Source: an uncultured Bacteroidales bacterium (GTDB lineage: Bacteria > Bacteroidota > Bacteroidia > Bacteroidales > UBA932). Taken from it: a stretch of 47,027 bases of DNA. The stretch is from assembly GCA_946187865.1 (NCBI GenBank), contig CAMHST010000014.1:1-47027 (forward strand), written 5' to 3'. Numbering within the stretch: position 1 is the first letter of the stretch; each line of letters starts with the position of its first letter. Both the position numbers and the translations under genes were made by a program. Under the pieces are notes generated by a model that was given only the letters and a program-made list of their open reading frames with translations, searched no databases and was not told the DNA's origin. Shown piece by piece: positions 16,066 to 24,666 of the stretch.

Positions 16066-17373
16066 TTATTTTCTCCAGTAGTTCTCAATTTCTTCCAGGG
16101 TTTTCCCGGTTGTGTCGGGAATGTGTCTCCACATGATGTACAGGTAGGGGAGGCACATGAAGGCAAACAGGAAGAAGGTGCCGGCGGGGGTGAGGTTTTC
16201 CAGCATCCAGGGGGTGAGCTGGCCGATGAGATAGGTTCCCACCCACAAGGCAAGGCCGGCGATGGACATGGCAAGGCCTCTGACCCGGTTGGGGTACATC
16301 TCGCTCAGGAGGACGAAGACCACGGCGCTGATGGAGATGGCCGTGCAGAAGACGTACAGCAGGAAGAACGTGAGCAGGAAGCCTGTTCCCAGGCCCAGCT
16401 GTGTGCCCCAGGCGAAGTAGGTGCCGATGCACAGCAGGCAGACGATCATGCCGCCCACACCCCACCAGACCAGTTGCTTGCGCCCCACTTTGTCGATAAT
16501 CAGCAGGGCGATCACCGTGGTGAGCATGTTCACGATACCCACGAGCACCGTAGAGAACATGGAGCCTTCGCTGGAGAGTCCCGCGTCCTGGAAGATTTCG
16601 GGACCGTAGTACAGGACGGCATTCACACCCATGAACTGGCCCAGGATGGCGATGGCAGACCCTACCAGGACCGCTTTCAGGATGCCGGGCTCCCGAAGCG
16701 CTTTCCACTCTTCGGAGGCGTCTTTCCGCTCTCCCCGGACAGCGAGCCAGCGGGGGCTTTCCGGGATAAAGAAAATCAGGACCAGGAACAGCAGGTCCGG
16801 GATGGTCTCCATGCCCAGCATGCCCCGCCAGTATTCGGCATTGAACATCCTTGCGCCCAGCGAAGGGTCGGCGGAAGAGGTATCCGCGCCCATCAGGACC
16901 AGGTAATTCATCAGGTAGGCCAGCAGGAAGCCGATAGTGACCGCCAGTTGATAGAGAGAAACCATGGTGCCGCGTTTCTCGGCCGGAGATACCTCTGAAA
17001 TATAGACGGGCGACACGATGGACACCACGCCGATGCCGAAACCGCCGATGATCCGGAAGATGACCAGTTCCGTGAAGTTGGTGCAGACGGCGCAGCCGAT
17101 GGCCGATATGCTGAACATCAGGGCGGAGATGAGCATGGTTTTTTTCCGGCCCAGGAAGTCGCTGAGCATGCCGGCGACGGAAACGCCCAGGATGGAGCCG
17201 ATGAGGGCGCAGCCCACATACCAGCCCTTGGACATTTCCGTAAGGGCGAACTGGTCTGCCACGATGCGGGTGGTGCCGGAGATGACGGCGGTGTCGTAGC
17301 CGAACAGGATGCCGCCCAGGGCAGCTACCGAGGCGACGAACAGGACGCGCCCCTTTGTCATGGCGTTATTCAT
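16066..17373 (-). CDS. Sugar porter family MFS transporter
   Basis: Inner-membrane proton/sugar symporter of the XylE/GLUT type, likely to carry the sugar or small oligosaccharide made in the periplasm into the cytoplasm. The 435 residues have 12 predicted spans with the sugar porter marks GRKK (75-78), PESPRWL (204-210), GQFMGVNAVLYYGPEIF (245-261, the sugar-contacting helix 7), DKVGRKQL, and a C-terminal PDTTGKTLEEIE motif. Start at 17373 or four codons later. The start overlaps the stop of the DUF4434 gene by 4 bases. The sugar is not defined by these motifs; context suggests an N-acetylhexosamine. Confidence 0.92.
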   Translation of the reverse strand: MNNAMTKGRVLFVASVAALGGILFGYDTAVISGTTRIVADQFALTEMSKGWYVGCALIGSILGVSVAGMLSDFLGRKKTMLISALMFSISAIGCAVCTNFTELVIFRIIGGFGIGVVSIVSPVYISEVSPAEKRGTMVSLYQLAVTIGFLLAYLMNYLVLMGADTSSADPSLGARMFNAEYWRGMLGMETIPDLLFLVLIFFIPESPRWLAVRGERKDASEEWKALREPGILKAVLVGSAIAILGQFMGVNAVLYYGPEIFQDAGLSSEGSMFSTVLVGIVNMLTTVIALLIIDKVGRKQLVWWGVGGMIVCLLCIGTYFAWGTQLGLGTGFLLTFFLLYVFCTAISISAVVFVLLSEMYPNRVRGLAMSIAGLALWVGTYLIGQLTPWMLENLTPAGTFFLFAFMCLPYLYIMWRHIPDTTGKTLEEIENYWRK

Positions 17374-18458
17374 AGTTGGAAGTACTCTTTATAACGGTCG
17401 TACAGGTGGCCCGCCTGCAGGTAGGCGCTCTGCGGGCTCATGAAGTGGCTGAATTCGAAGGTGATGGCTTTGTCATAGCCGCAGCGTTTCGCCGCCTCCA
17501 GTTTCATGCGCAGCTTGTCGAACTTGATGGGCAGGAAGCGGATGGGCATGTCGCGGTCGAAGGTTTCCGCGTTGGTCCAGCACTGCATGCCGTATTTGTC
17601 GGCCAGCTTTTTGTTCACGCTGAAGAAGGCATCCAGCTCGTCGTAGTCTATGTGACCGTCCTGGAAGGCGCAGGCGTCCACGTATTCATGGATGCCGTCA
17701 AAAATCTCGTCCCATTCCCGTTCGTGCTGCTGGACGGACACCGCCTGCTCCTTGGTAAGGTTGCCGCCGGCTGCATCTACCGCCTTTTTACCGTCTATCC
17801 AGGGGGAGATGAACGTGGGCATGCCGCCGCTAACCTCCTTGCACTGGCGGCCCATGGTACGGAAACTCTCGATCGCGCCCTTGGTGGCCCGGGAGATTTC
17901 GCCGGAAATGTACCAGCCGCCGAAACTCTTGTACTTGGAGCCGTAACGCTCCCAGACCTCGTCGATGACATATTTGTTGGACTCCACCTCGTAGCTCATG
18001 TCTCCCGTGTCCCAGTATTTCCCGCTGTCGTACAGGCCCAGCATGAACTTCATGCCGTACTTTTGCGCCAGGCGGCAGAACATGTCTATCAGGTCTGTCG
18101 AGGGCATGTAGCAGCCTTTTTTCAGGAGGTAGGGGGAGGGGTAGGTGATGAACTTGCGGTAGCCGCAGCGGATATCGATCACAGTGTCGATGCCGATGGC
18201 CTTCATGTAACGGAAATCCCGGTCCCATTCCCGTTCTCCCCAGTTCTGGTGCGGAATGTCGTGGGAGATTTCGTCCAGGAACGTGCCGGTGATAGGCAGG
18301 CCGGCGGCCTTGGGAACGATGAGGGTACTGCTCACGGAAGGATCTGCCGCGATGCCGTAGGGGTCTTGTTCTTGCTGACCTTTGCAACCTGCGGCCATTA
18401 GCGGGGTGGCCGCGGCGGCCATTACGCTTTTTTTCAGGAAGGAACGTCTGTTGTCCAT
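17370..18458 (-). CDS. DUF4434 family exported protein, putative TIM-barrel glycoside hydrolase
   Basis: Member of DUF4434, a family with a TIM-barrel-like pattern and no assigned activity. The start at 18458 (MDNRRSFLKKSVMAAAATP, 362 residues) is chosen because the only other start (18485) falls inside the promoter's -7 box. The N-terminus is Tat-like (NRRSFLKK), ending in AAGC, so the mature protein may be a lipoprotein. Conserved stretches are GTFLDEISHDIPHQNWG, WDRDFRYMKAIGIDTVIDI, KFMLGLYDSGKYW, GWYISGEIS and AFQDG, with several acidic residues at strand ends as in retaining hydrolases. First gene of the leftward arm. Enzyme activity is an inference. Confidence 0.8.
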   Translation of the reverse strand: MDNRRSFLKKSVMAAAATPLMAAGCKGQQEQDPYGIAADPSVSSTLIVPKAAGLPITGTFLDEISHDIPHQNWGEREWDRDFRYMKAIGIDTVIDIRCGYRKFITYPSPYLLKKGCYMPSTDLIDMFCRLAQKYGMKFMLGLYDSGKYWDTGDMSYEVESNKYVIDEVWERYGSKYKSFGGWYISGEISRATKGAIESFRTMGRQCKEVSGGMPTFISPWIDGKKAVDAAGGNLTKEQAVSVQQHEREWDEIFDGIHEYVDACAFQDGHIDYDELDAFFSVNKKLADKYGMQCWTNAETFDRDMPIRFLPIKFDKLRMKLEAAKRCGYDKAITFEFSHFMSPQSAYLQAGHLYDRYKEYFQL

Positions 18459-18482
18459 TTTGTTTGCTGCTAGAGTGTTCTG

Positions 18483-18514
18483 CAAATATAAATGATTAAT
18501 TTCAGTAATGCAAG
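18483..18514 (-). promoter_or_regulatory. Promoter of the leftward arm (DUF4434-MFS-ROK)
   Basis: Minus strand: CTTG (18511-18514), 20 bases, TATATTTG (18483-18490). The expected start site near 18476 leaves a leader of about 18 bases to the ATG at 18458. Confidence 0.72.
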
Positions 18515-18539
18515 ATTGTTTCTGGCGTTTTGTGCGTAT

Positions 18540-18570
18540 GTTAAAATAGTTTTTATTGTTTTGTTAAAAA
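18540..18570. repeat. Short direct repeat between the divergent promoters
   Basis: GTTAAAA at 18540-18546 and GTTAAAAA at 18563-18570, 23 bases apart (about two helical turns), in the AT-rich space between the two promoters. A possible site for the ROK regulator, but such short AT-rich words recur by chance. Confidence 0.25.
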
Positions 18571-18572
18571 GT

Positions 18573-18603
18573 CTTGCATGTTTAAATAATATTTGTAAAT
18601 TTG
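18573..18603 (+). promoter_or_regulatory. Promoter of the rightward arm (AGE epimerase-susCD operon)
   Basis: CTTG (18573-18576), 19 bases, TAAATTTG (18596-18603). Predicted start site near 18609, leader of about 16 bases. It shares the CTTG variant of the -33 box with the divergent promoter. Confidence 0.7.
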
Positions 18604-18624
18604 TAGCGTATACCTGAACCTAAA

Positions 18625-19818
18625 ATGTATATGATGAACAAGGAAGATTTTAAGGTTTTGGCTAATCGTTATCATAAAGAATTGTATGATAGCGTGTTGC
18701 CTTTTTGGCTGAACCGTTCGCAGGACCTGGAATACGGCGGGTTTTTTACCTGCCTGAACCGCGACGGCAGCGTATTTGACACGGACAAGTTTGTCTGGTT
18801 GCAGGGAAGGGAAGTCTGGATGTTCGCCATGTTGTATAATAAGGTGGAGAAGAACCCGGCCTGGCTCTCCTGCGCGGAGCAGGGCGCCCGCTTCCTGGAG
18901 AAATTCGGCCACGACGGGAACTACGACTTCTATTTCTCCCTCACGCGGGAGGGCAAACCCATCATCCAGCCGTATAATATTTTCTCCAATACCTTTGCCT
19001 GCATGGCCTTTGCCCAGCTGGCCGTGGCAACGGGGAATGCGCATTATGCCGATGTGGCCCGCAAGACCTTCCAGCGGATCCTGGACCGCCGCTCCAACCC
19101 GAAGGGAATCTGGAGCAAAGCTGTTCCGGGTACCCGGCCGATGAAAGACTTCGCCCTGCCCATGATCATTTGCAACATGGCGCTGGAAATTGAGCCCATC
19201 ATTGAAGACAAGTCCTTGCTGGACAAGACTATAGAGGAAGCCTTGCATGAGGTGTTCGACGTGTTCTACCAGCCGGACCTGGGCGTGATGGTGGAGAACC
19301 TGGCCCCGGACGGCTCGCTGGTGGACTGTTTTGAGGGCCGCAAGGTGAATCCCGGGCACGACCTGGAGTCCCTGTGGTTCATGATGAACCTGGGTCTTCG
19401 CCTGAACCGGCGGGACATCATCGACAAGAGCATGGAGATCGCACTCCGCGTGATAGACTACGGCTGGGACAAGGAGTACGGCGGTATCTTCTACTTCATG
19501 GACCGCAAGGGGTATCCCACCCAGGAGCTGGAGTGGGACCAGAAACTCTGGTGGGTCCACCTGGAGAGCGCGATTGCCATGATCAAGGGCTATCAGCTCA
19601 CCGGTAACGAAAAGGCGCTGGAGTGGTTCCTGAAACTGGACGACTATCTCTGGACCCGCTTCAAAGACCCCGACTATCCGGAGTGGTTCGGCTACCTGAA
19701 CCGCCGCGGAGAAGTGCTGCTTCCGCTAAAGGGCGGCAAGTGGAAAGGCTGTTTCCATGTGCCCAGGGGCCTCTATCAGATTGGGAATATCTTACAGGAA
19801 ATTGCAGAAATACAATAA
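18625..19818 (+). CDS. N-acylglucosamine 2-epimerase (AGE/RnBP type)
   Basis: Cytoplasmic (alpha/alpha)6-barrel enzyme that interconverts GlcNAc and ManNAc. The 397 residues (397 from the first ATG; MNKEDF three codons later is an alternative start) follow the renin-binding-protein type closely: KFVWLQGREVWMF (Arg62), NPGHDLESLWF (His245), the ELEWDQKLWWVHLE stretch, and the end PLKGGKWKGCFHVPR (His378). These match the catalytic Arg/His/Glu/His set of known AGEs better than cellobiose or mannobiose 2-epimerases. No signal peptide. It is the first gene of the susCD operon, 4 bases before susC, so the locus substrate probably supplies GlcNAc or ManNAc. No nanA-like lyase is present. Confidence 0.87.
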   Translation: MYMMNKEDFKVLANRYHKELYDSVLPFWLNRSQDLEYGGFFTCLNRDGSVFDTDKFVWLQGREVWMFAMLYNKVEKNPAWLSCAEQGARFLEKFGHDGNYDFYFSLTREGKPIIQPYNIFSNTFACMAFAQLAVATGNAHYADVARKTFQRILDRRSNPKGIWSKAVPGTRPMKDFALPMIICNMALEIEPIIEDKSLLDKTIEEALHEVFDVFYQPDLGVMVENLAPDGSLVDCFEGRKVNPGHDLESLWFMMNLGLRLNRRDIIDKSMEIALRVIDYGWDKEYGGIFYFMDRKGYPTQELEWDQKLWWVHLESAIAMIKGYQLTGNEKALEWFLKLDDYLWTRFKDPDYPEWFGYLNRRGEVLLPLKGGKWKGCFHVPRGLYQIGNILQEIAEIQ

Positions 19819-19822
19819 TACG

Positions 19823-22800
19823 ATGCCTATGAAACCTTTATTCCGCCTGATCGTCGCCGTGCTTGCAGGAATCCTCCTGTGGGGACAGGCGGCCTTTGCC
19901 CAGACACAGGTCCGCGGCAAGGTAACGGATGCGGATGGCAAGCCGCTTGCCGGCGTGACCGTGCTGGTAAAAGGGACGACGGTCGGCACCATGACCGCAG
20001 CCGACGGAACCTACGCCATCCGCGCCTCCCAGGGAGATGTGCTGGAATACTCCTGTCTGGGGCTGACCACTGAGCAGCGGACCTTCCGGGGAGAGCAGAC
20101 CCTGAATGTGACCCTGCTTGAAGATGCCCTTTATCTGGAAGACGTCGTTGTAGTGGGTTACGGTACGGCCAAGAAGGAAACCCTGACAGCCGCCGTGAGC
20201 GCCATCAAGGGCGACGAGCTCCTGAAGGCTCCTTCCACCAATGTGTCGCAGGTGCTGGCCGGCAAACTTTCCGGTATTTCCTCCGTGCAGGAATCCGGTG
20301 AACCGGGCCTGGACCAGGCTTCGCTCCGTATCCGCGGCTCCGTTTATGGCGTGGCCTATGTGGTGGACGGTTTCCCGGTGGACAACATCAATGATATCGA
20401 TCCGGCCGACATCGAGAGCATCTCCGTGCTGAAAGACGGCGCCTCGGCCGCTGTTTATGGCCTGAAGGCCGCCGGCGGCGTGATAATCATCACCACCAAG
20501 AAGGGCGACAAAGGCGACACCCGCATCACCTACAACGGCTCCGTGGGCGCCTCCATGAACGCCAACTTCCCCCGTTTCATGGACGGCCCTCAGTTTGCTT
20601 ACTACTACAACGTAGCGCAAATGATGGATCAGCTTTCCAACGGAGAAATCGCCTCTGCAGAGGAGTATGTGCCTTATTTCACCCAGAAGAACATTGCCGC
20701 AATGCGTGAAGGACGCGACGGGTGGGACAATGTGGATTACGTAAAGAAAGTGTTCGGAACCGGCCTTACACAGAAACACAACATCACGGTCCAGGGCGGC
20801 AGGGACGAAGCCCGTTTCTTTGTGAGTGCAGGTGTTCTGGATCAGAAAGGCAATATCGACAAATTCAATTACACGCGTTATAATATACGTTCCAATATTG
20901 AAGGCACCCTGGCCAAGCACTTGAATTACAAGGTGGGTATGTCCGGTGTTCTGGGCAACCGCTCCACGCCGGCTTTCCTTTCGGGCGGTTCCGACGGTGG
21001 CGCTACGGAAGTAGGCTGGTTCTCCATCGCCCGACAGGTAGTGCAGATGCATCCTTACCTCCCGGAGAAGTATAACGGTTATTATACGGGTGCGGTGCAG
21101 GATAACCAGAGTTTTCTGGTGAGCCCGCTTGCCGCCGTATATGAGTCTGGCTATAAAAAGACGAGGAGCGCGTCGGTCTCGGTGAATGCATCGCTTATCT
21201 GGAACCTTCCCTTTGCACCCGGGCTTTCATTGAAAGCTTCCGGCTCTTATGAATACAGCAACAGCTACAACAAGAACCTGAGTACGCCGTACACGATGAT
21301 GCAGCGCGTACGTACAGACGAGGGTTGGGTCTGGCAGCAGCGGACGGACAATCCGCATATCGCCAACAACATGAACAACCTGGGCGAGGGTGTGACTTTC
21401 TCCCAGCAGATCGTGGGCCAGGCGAGTGCCAATTACGTGCAGACATTCGGCAAAAACCACGTGGATCTGATGGCCCTTGCGGAATATCGTGATTACACGG
21501 GTAATGGTCTGGCCGCCTATGCACAGGGGCTTCCCTTCGACTCCCTGCCGGAGCTTTCCAACGGGGTGGCCTCCAATTCACCGGTAAGCGGCTGGAGCGG
21601 TGCCTCCCGCAGCGTGGGCTTTGTGTTCCGTGCCCGCTATGACTACGCCGAGAAGTACCTGGCGGAGGTGACCGGCCGCTACGACGGCTCCTACAAGTTC
21701 GCCGGCATGAGCAAGACGCGCTGGGGATTCTTCCCGTCCGTATCGCTGGGCTGGCGCGTTTCACAGGAAGAATTCATGGAGGGTGCCTCCTCCTGGCTGG
21801 ATGACCTTAAAATCCGCGCCAGCGTTGGCCTGCTGGGTAACGACAGCGTGAGTGAATACGCTTTCCTGAGCACCTATTCCAAGGCTGCCAATGTGGCTTA
21901 TGGACAGAAGGGAGGCGCAACGATTATCTCTCCGGCTTACTACACTTCCGGCATCCCCAACACGGACCTTTCCTGGGAAAAGACCCAAAGCTGGAACGTG
22001 GGTGTGGACTTCAGCCTGTGGGGCGGCCTGCTGGGCATGGAGGTGGATGCATTCTACAATTACACCTATGACATGCTCACTTACCAGTCCACCGGCTTTC
22101 CCTCCTCCATGGGCGGTTATTATCCTACGTGGGTGAACAAGAATGCCGTTGACGCAAAGGGTATTGATATTCTCATACGCCACCGAAACCACTTCACCCT
22201 GGGTGGGGATCCTTTCTATTATGAAGTTACCGGCAGCCTCACTCGTTCAAAGACCCGCTGGCTGGTTTACAACGACGACCCCAACATCGTGGATTGGCGC
22301 AAGCGTGTAGGGACAACGGTGGGCAGCATCATGTGCTGGCAGGCGGATGGTCTGTTCAAGAGTGAGGAGGAGATAGATCAGGCGTCCTGGTACGGGACCC
22401 GTCCCAATGTGGGTGACATCCGTTACGTGGACCTGAACGGCGATGGCAAGATTGATGAGGACGATAAAGGCTACTTCGGCCGCTCCAACCGCCCGGAACT
22501 CACATTCGGTCTCAACCTCAACCTGGCTTGGAAGGGAATAGACTTCAACGCCCAGTTTACCGGCGGAGCCCTCTTCGACATTTCGATGACGGGTACCTAC
22601 TATAATGATAACGACGACAATACCATCTGGACCCAGACCTTCAAGGAAGGAGGCAATTCTCCGCTGTTCCTGGTGCAGAATGCCTACAGTGAATTCAACC
22701 CCGACGGAACATTCCCGCGCCTGACGCTGGCCAAGACCGGTCATGGCGGTGACAACGGCCTCAGTTCCACCTTCTGGATCCGTGACGGTAAATACGTTCG

Positions 22801-23008
22801 GCTGAAGAGTGCGCAGTTGGGTTACACCCTGCCCAAGAAGTGGACCACCAAGATAGGCATCCAAGCCTTGCGCCTGTTTGTGGAAGGGCAGAACCTGTTC
22901 ACCATTTCCGGGCTTCCGGAGGGCATCGACCCGGAATCCCCGGGTGTTAATAATGGTTATTATCCGCAGCAGCGCCTGATTATGGGCGGTGTTACTCTGA
23001 CGCTGTAA
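19823..23008 (+). CDS. SusC/RagA family TonB-dependent transporter
   Basis: Outer-membrane beta-barrel that imports glycan fragments with its SusD lid, powered by TonB-ExbBD. Start at 19823 (MPMKPLFRLIVAVLAG, 1061 residues); a second ATG two codons on is equally possible. Order: signal peptide (to about 26), carboxypeptidase-D-like regulatory domain (about 29-97, QVRGKVTDADGKPLAGVTV), TonB-box region EDVVVVGYG (106-114), plug domain (about 118-225, AGKLSGISSVQ, LRIRG, SVLKDGASAAVYG), then a 22-strand barrel with the SusC C-terminus. It lies 4 bases after the epimerase gene and 16 before susD. Confidence 0.96.
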   Translation: MPMKPLFRLIVAVLAGILLWGQAAFAQTQVRGKVTDADGKPLAGVTVLVKGTTVGTMTAADGTYAIRASQGDVLEYSCLGLTTEQRTFRGEQTLNVTLLEDALYLEDVVVVGYGTAKKETLTAAVSAIKGDELLKAPSTNVSQVLAGKLSGISSVQESGEPGLDQASLRIRGSVYGVAYVVDGFPVDNINDIDPADIESISVLKDGASAAVYGLKAAGGVIIITTKKGDKGDTRITYNGSVGASMNANFPRFMDGPQFAYYYNVAQMMDQLSNGEIASAEEYVPYFTQKNIAAMREGRDGWDNVDYVKKVFGTGLTQKHNITVQGGRDEARFFVSAGVLDQKGNIDKFNYTRYNIRSNIEGTLAKHLNYKVGMSGVLGNRSTPAFLSGGSDGGATEVGWFSIARQVVQMHPYLPEKYNGYYTGAVQDNQSFLVSPLAAVYESGYKKTRSASVSVNASLIWNLPFAPGLSLKASGSYEYSNSYNKNLSTPYTMMQRVRTDEGWVWQQRTDNPHIANNMNNLGEGVTFSQQIVGQASANYVQTFGKNHVDLMALAEYRDYTGNGLAAYAQGLPFDSLPELSNGVASNSPVSGWSGASRSVGFVFRARYDYAEKYLAEVTGRYDGSYKFAGMSKTRWGFFPSVSLGWRVSQEEFMEGASSWLDDLKIRASVGLLGNDSVSEYAFLSTYSKAANVAYGQKGGATIISPAYYTSGIPNTDLSWEKTQSWNVGVDFSLWGGLLGMEVDAFYNYTYDMLTYQSTGFPSSMGGYYPTWVNKNAVDAKGIDILIRHRNHFTLGGDPFYYEVTGSLTRSKTRWLVYNDDPNIVDWRKRVGTTVGSIMCWQADGLFKSEEEIDQASWYGTRPNVGDIRYVDLNGDGKIDEDDKGYFGRSNRPELTFGLNLNLAWKGIDFNAQFTGGALFDISMTGTYYNDNDDNTIWTQTFKEGGNSPLFLVQNAYSEFNPDGTFPRLTLAKTGHGGDNGLSSTFWIRDGKYVRLKSAQLGYTLPKKWTTKIGIQALRLFVEGQNLFTISGLPEGIDPESPGVNNGYYPQQRLIMGGVTLTL

Positions 23009-23024
23009 AATGGGAGGAAAAGGT

Positions 23025-24665
23025 ATGAAAAAAGTATTGTTTTTGACTGCGGCCCTTGCTGCCCTCGTCTCCTGCAACAAAACGCTGGACCTGACACCCA
23101 CGGACCGGGTATCTGCCAAAACCCTGTGGGAAACCACGGCCAACGCCGAATATTCCGTGAACCACCTGTATTCTTATTTATGGGGGTATTATTCCGCGCC
23201 TACGGCAGCCGGTCTCACGGAGGCTCTGACCGACGAATTCAAGTACACCTCGTATAATTTCAATGCGATGGCGTACATTCCTTCCTATCTGGCCTATTTC
23301 GAGAGCACGGTCACCGCCCAGACGGTGGATGTGTATCTGGGCATGTGGGGCTCCCTGTACACGGCTATCCGCGAAACCAACGAAGCCATCAGCTACCTGC
23401 ACACGTACGGGCAGATGAAGGAGGAAGACAAGACACGCCTGGAAGCCGAACTCCGTTTCCTGCGCGGCTGCTTCTATTTCGAACTCATCAAGCGTTATAA
23501 GGATGTTATCCTCTATGATGAAGACCTGACGGCTATCGTTAAAGACAAGGCCGTGTCTTCCGAGAGTGACGGCTGGGATATGGTTCAGGCTGATTTGGAT
23601 TATGCTGCCGCAAACCTTCCCGCAGCCGCGGCTGCACATGGCCGTATCAACAAAGGCATGGCCTTCGGCATGCTATCCCGCGCTATGCTGTATGCCAAAC
23701 GTTACGATGCAGTCATCGCCGCTGCCAATGCAGTTGCCGAATTAGGCTACAGCCTGGAACCGAATTATGCCGATGCCTGCGGCAAATCGCTTGCTGCCGG
23801 CAACCGCGAGGCTATCCTCCAGTATACCTTTGACTATGCTACCGGCCTTACGCACAGTTTTGACTTCTATTATACCCCGGGCGGCGACTTCGCCATTGAG
23901 GATATGAAAGGCGGCGCATATGCCGTTCCTACGCAGGAAATAGTGGAAAGCTACGAGTTGGCAACGGGTGGTTTCCCTTCTTGGAGTGCCTGGCACGCCT
24001 CTACCACCAAAACGCCGCCATACGAGAATCTGGAGCCGCGTTTCCAGGCTACCATCTTGTACAACGGGGCATCTTGGAAAGGTCGTACCATCGAACCGTT
24101 TGTGGGGGGAACTGACGGTTGGACCACATGGAAGACAGACAAGGAGCCCAAGGGGAAAACTGTAACAGGCTATTATCTGCGCAAGCATGTGGACGAGAAC
24201 TATGATGTCACTACCTCCGGCAGCAGCCATCCTTTTACGCTGCTCCGTTACGGTGAGGTCCTGCTGAATAAGGCCGAAGCCTGCTACCGGACAAACGATG
24301 CCGCCGGTGCCAATGCTGCCGTGCGTGAAATCCGTCGCCGCGTGGGACTCCCTTACGCAGACAAAAGCGGTGACAACCTGTGGAAAGCCATTGTGCAGGA
24401 GAGAAAGGTAGAACTTGCCTTCGAAGGTCTCCGCTACTGGGATCTCCGCCGCTGGGAGGTCGCGGCACTGCCGTATCCGGAAGGTCTCAGCGGCTATCAG
24501 CAACATGGACTCAAGATTGAACCGGAGGGGAGCGGTTTCCGTTATACTTATGTATCCGTTGACGAAAAGAACCGCAATTTCCCGGAGCGTATGTACCGGT
24601 TCCCGATGCCTAAATCGGAACTGGAATCCAACTCGCTTGTGAACCAATATGATGAATGGAAGTAG
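23025..24665 (+). CDS. SusD/RagB family outer-membrane lipoprotein
   Basis: Surface lipoprotein that forms the lid over SusC and binds the glycan. Start at 23025 (MKKVLFLTAALAALVSC, lipobox LVSC, Cys17; 546 residues) with GGGAGG about 7 bases upstream; an in-frame upstream start five codons earlier would spoil the signal peptide. The TPR-like part is recognisable (RETNEAISYLH, ELRFLRGCFYFELIKRYKD near 140) and the C-terminal signature is typical (LLRYGEVLLNKAEACYR, VQERKVELAFEGLRYWDLRRW). SusD sequences do not reveal the ligand. Confidence 0.96.
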   Translation: MKKVLFLTAALAALVSCNKTLDLTPTDRVSAKTLWETTANAEYSVNHLYSYLWGYYSAPTAAGLTEALTDEFKYTSYNFNAMAYIPSYLAYFESTVTAQTVDVYLGMWGSLYTAIRETNEAISYLHTYGQMKEEDKTRLEAELRFLRGCFYFELIKRYKDVILYDEDLTAIVKDKAVSSESDGWDMVQADLDYAAANLPAAAAAHGRINKGMAFGMLSRAMLYAKRYDAVIAAANAVAELGYSLEPNYADACGKSLAAGNREAILQYTFDYATGLTHSFDFYYTPGGDFAIEDMKGGAYAVPTQEIVESYELATGGFPSWSAWHASTTKTPPYENLEPRFQATILYNGASWKGRTIEPFVGGTDGWTTWKTDKEPKGKTVTGYYLRKHVDENYDVTTSGSSHPFTLLRYGEVLLNKAEACYRTNDAAGANAAVREIRRRVGLPYADKSGDNLWKAIVQERKVELAFEGLRYWDLRRWEVAALPYPEGLSGYQQHGLKIEPEGSGFRYTYVSVDEKNRNFPERMYRFPMPKSELESNSLVNQYDEWK

Positions 24666-24666
24666 T

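Noticed and set aside
15253..16998. 581-codon open frame on the plus strand
   Set aside because: Antisense to the ROK and MFS genes; no start signal or domain.
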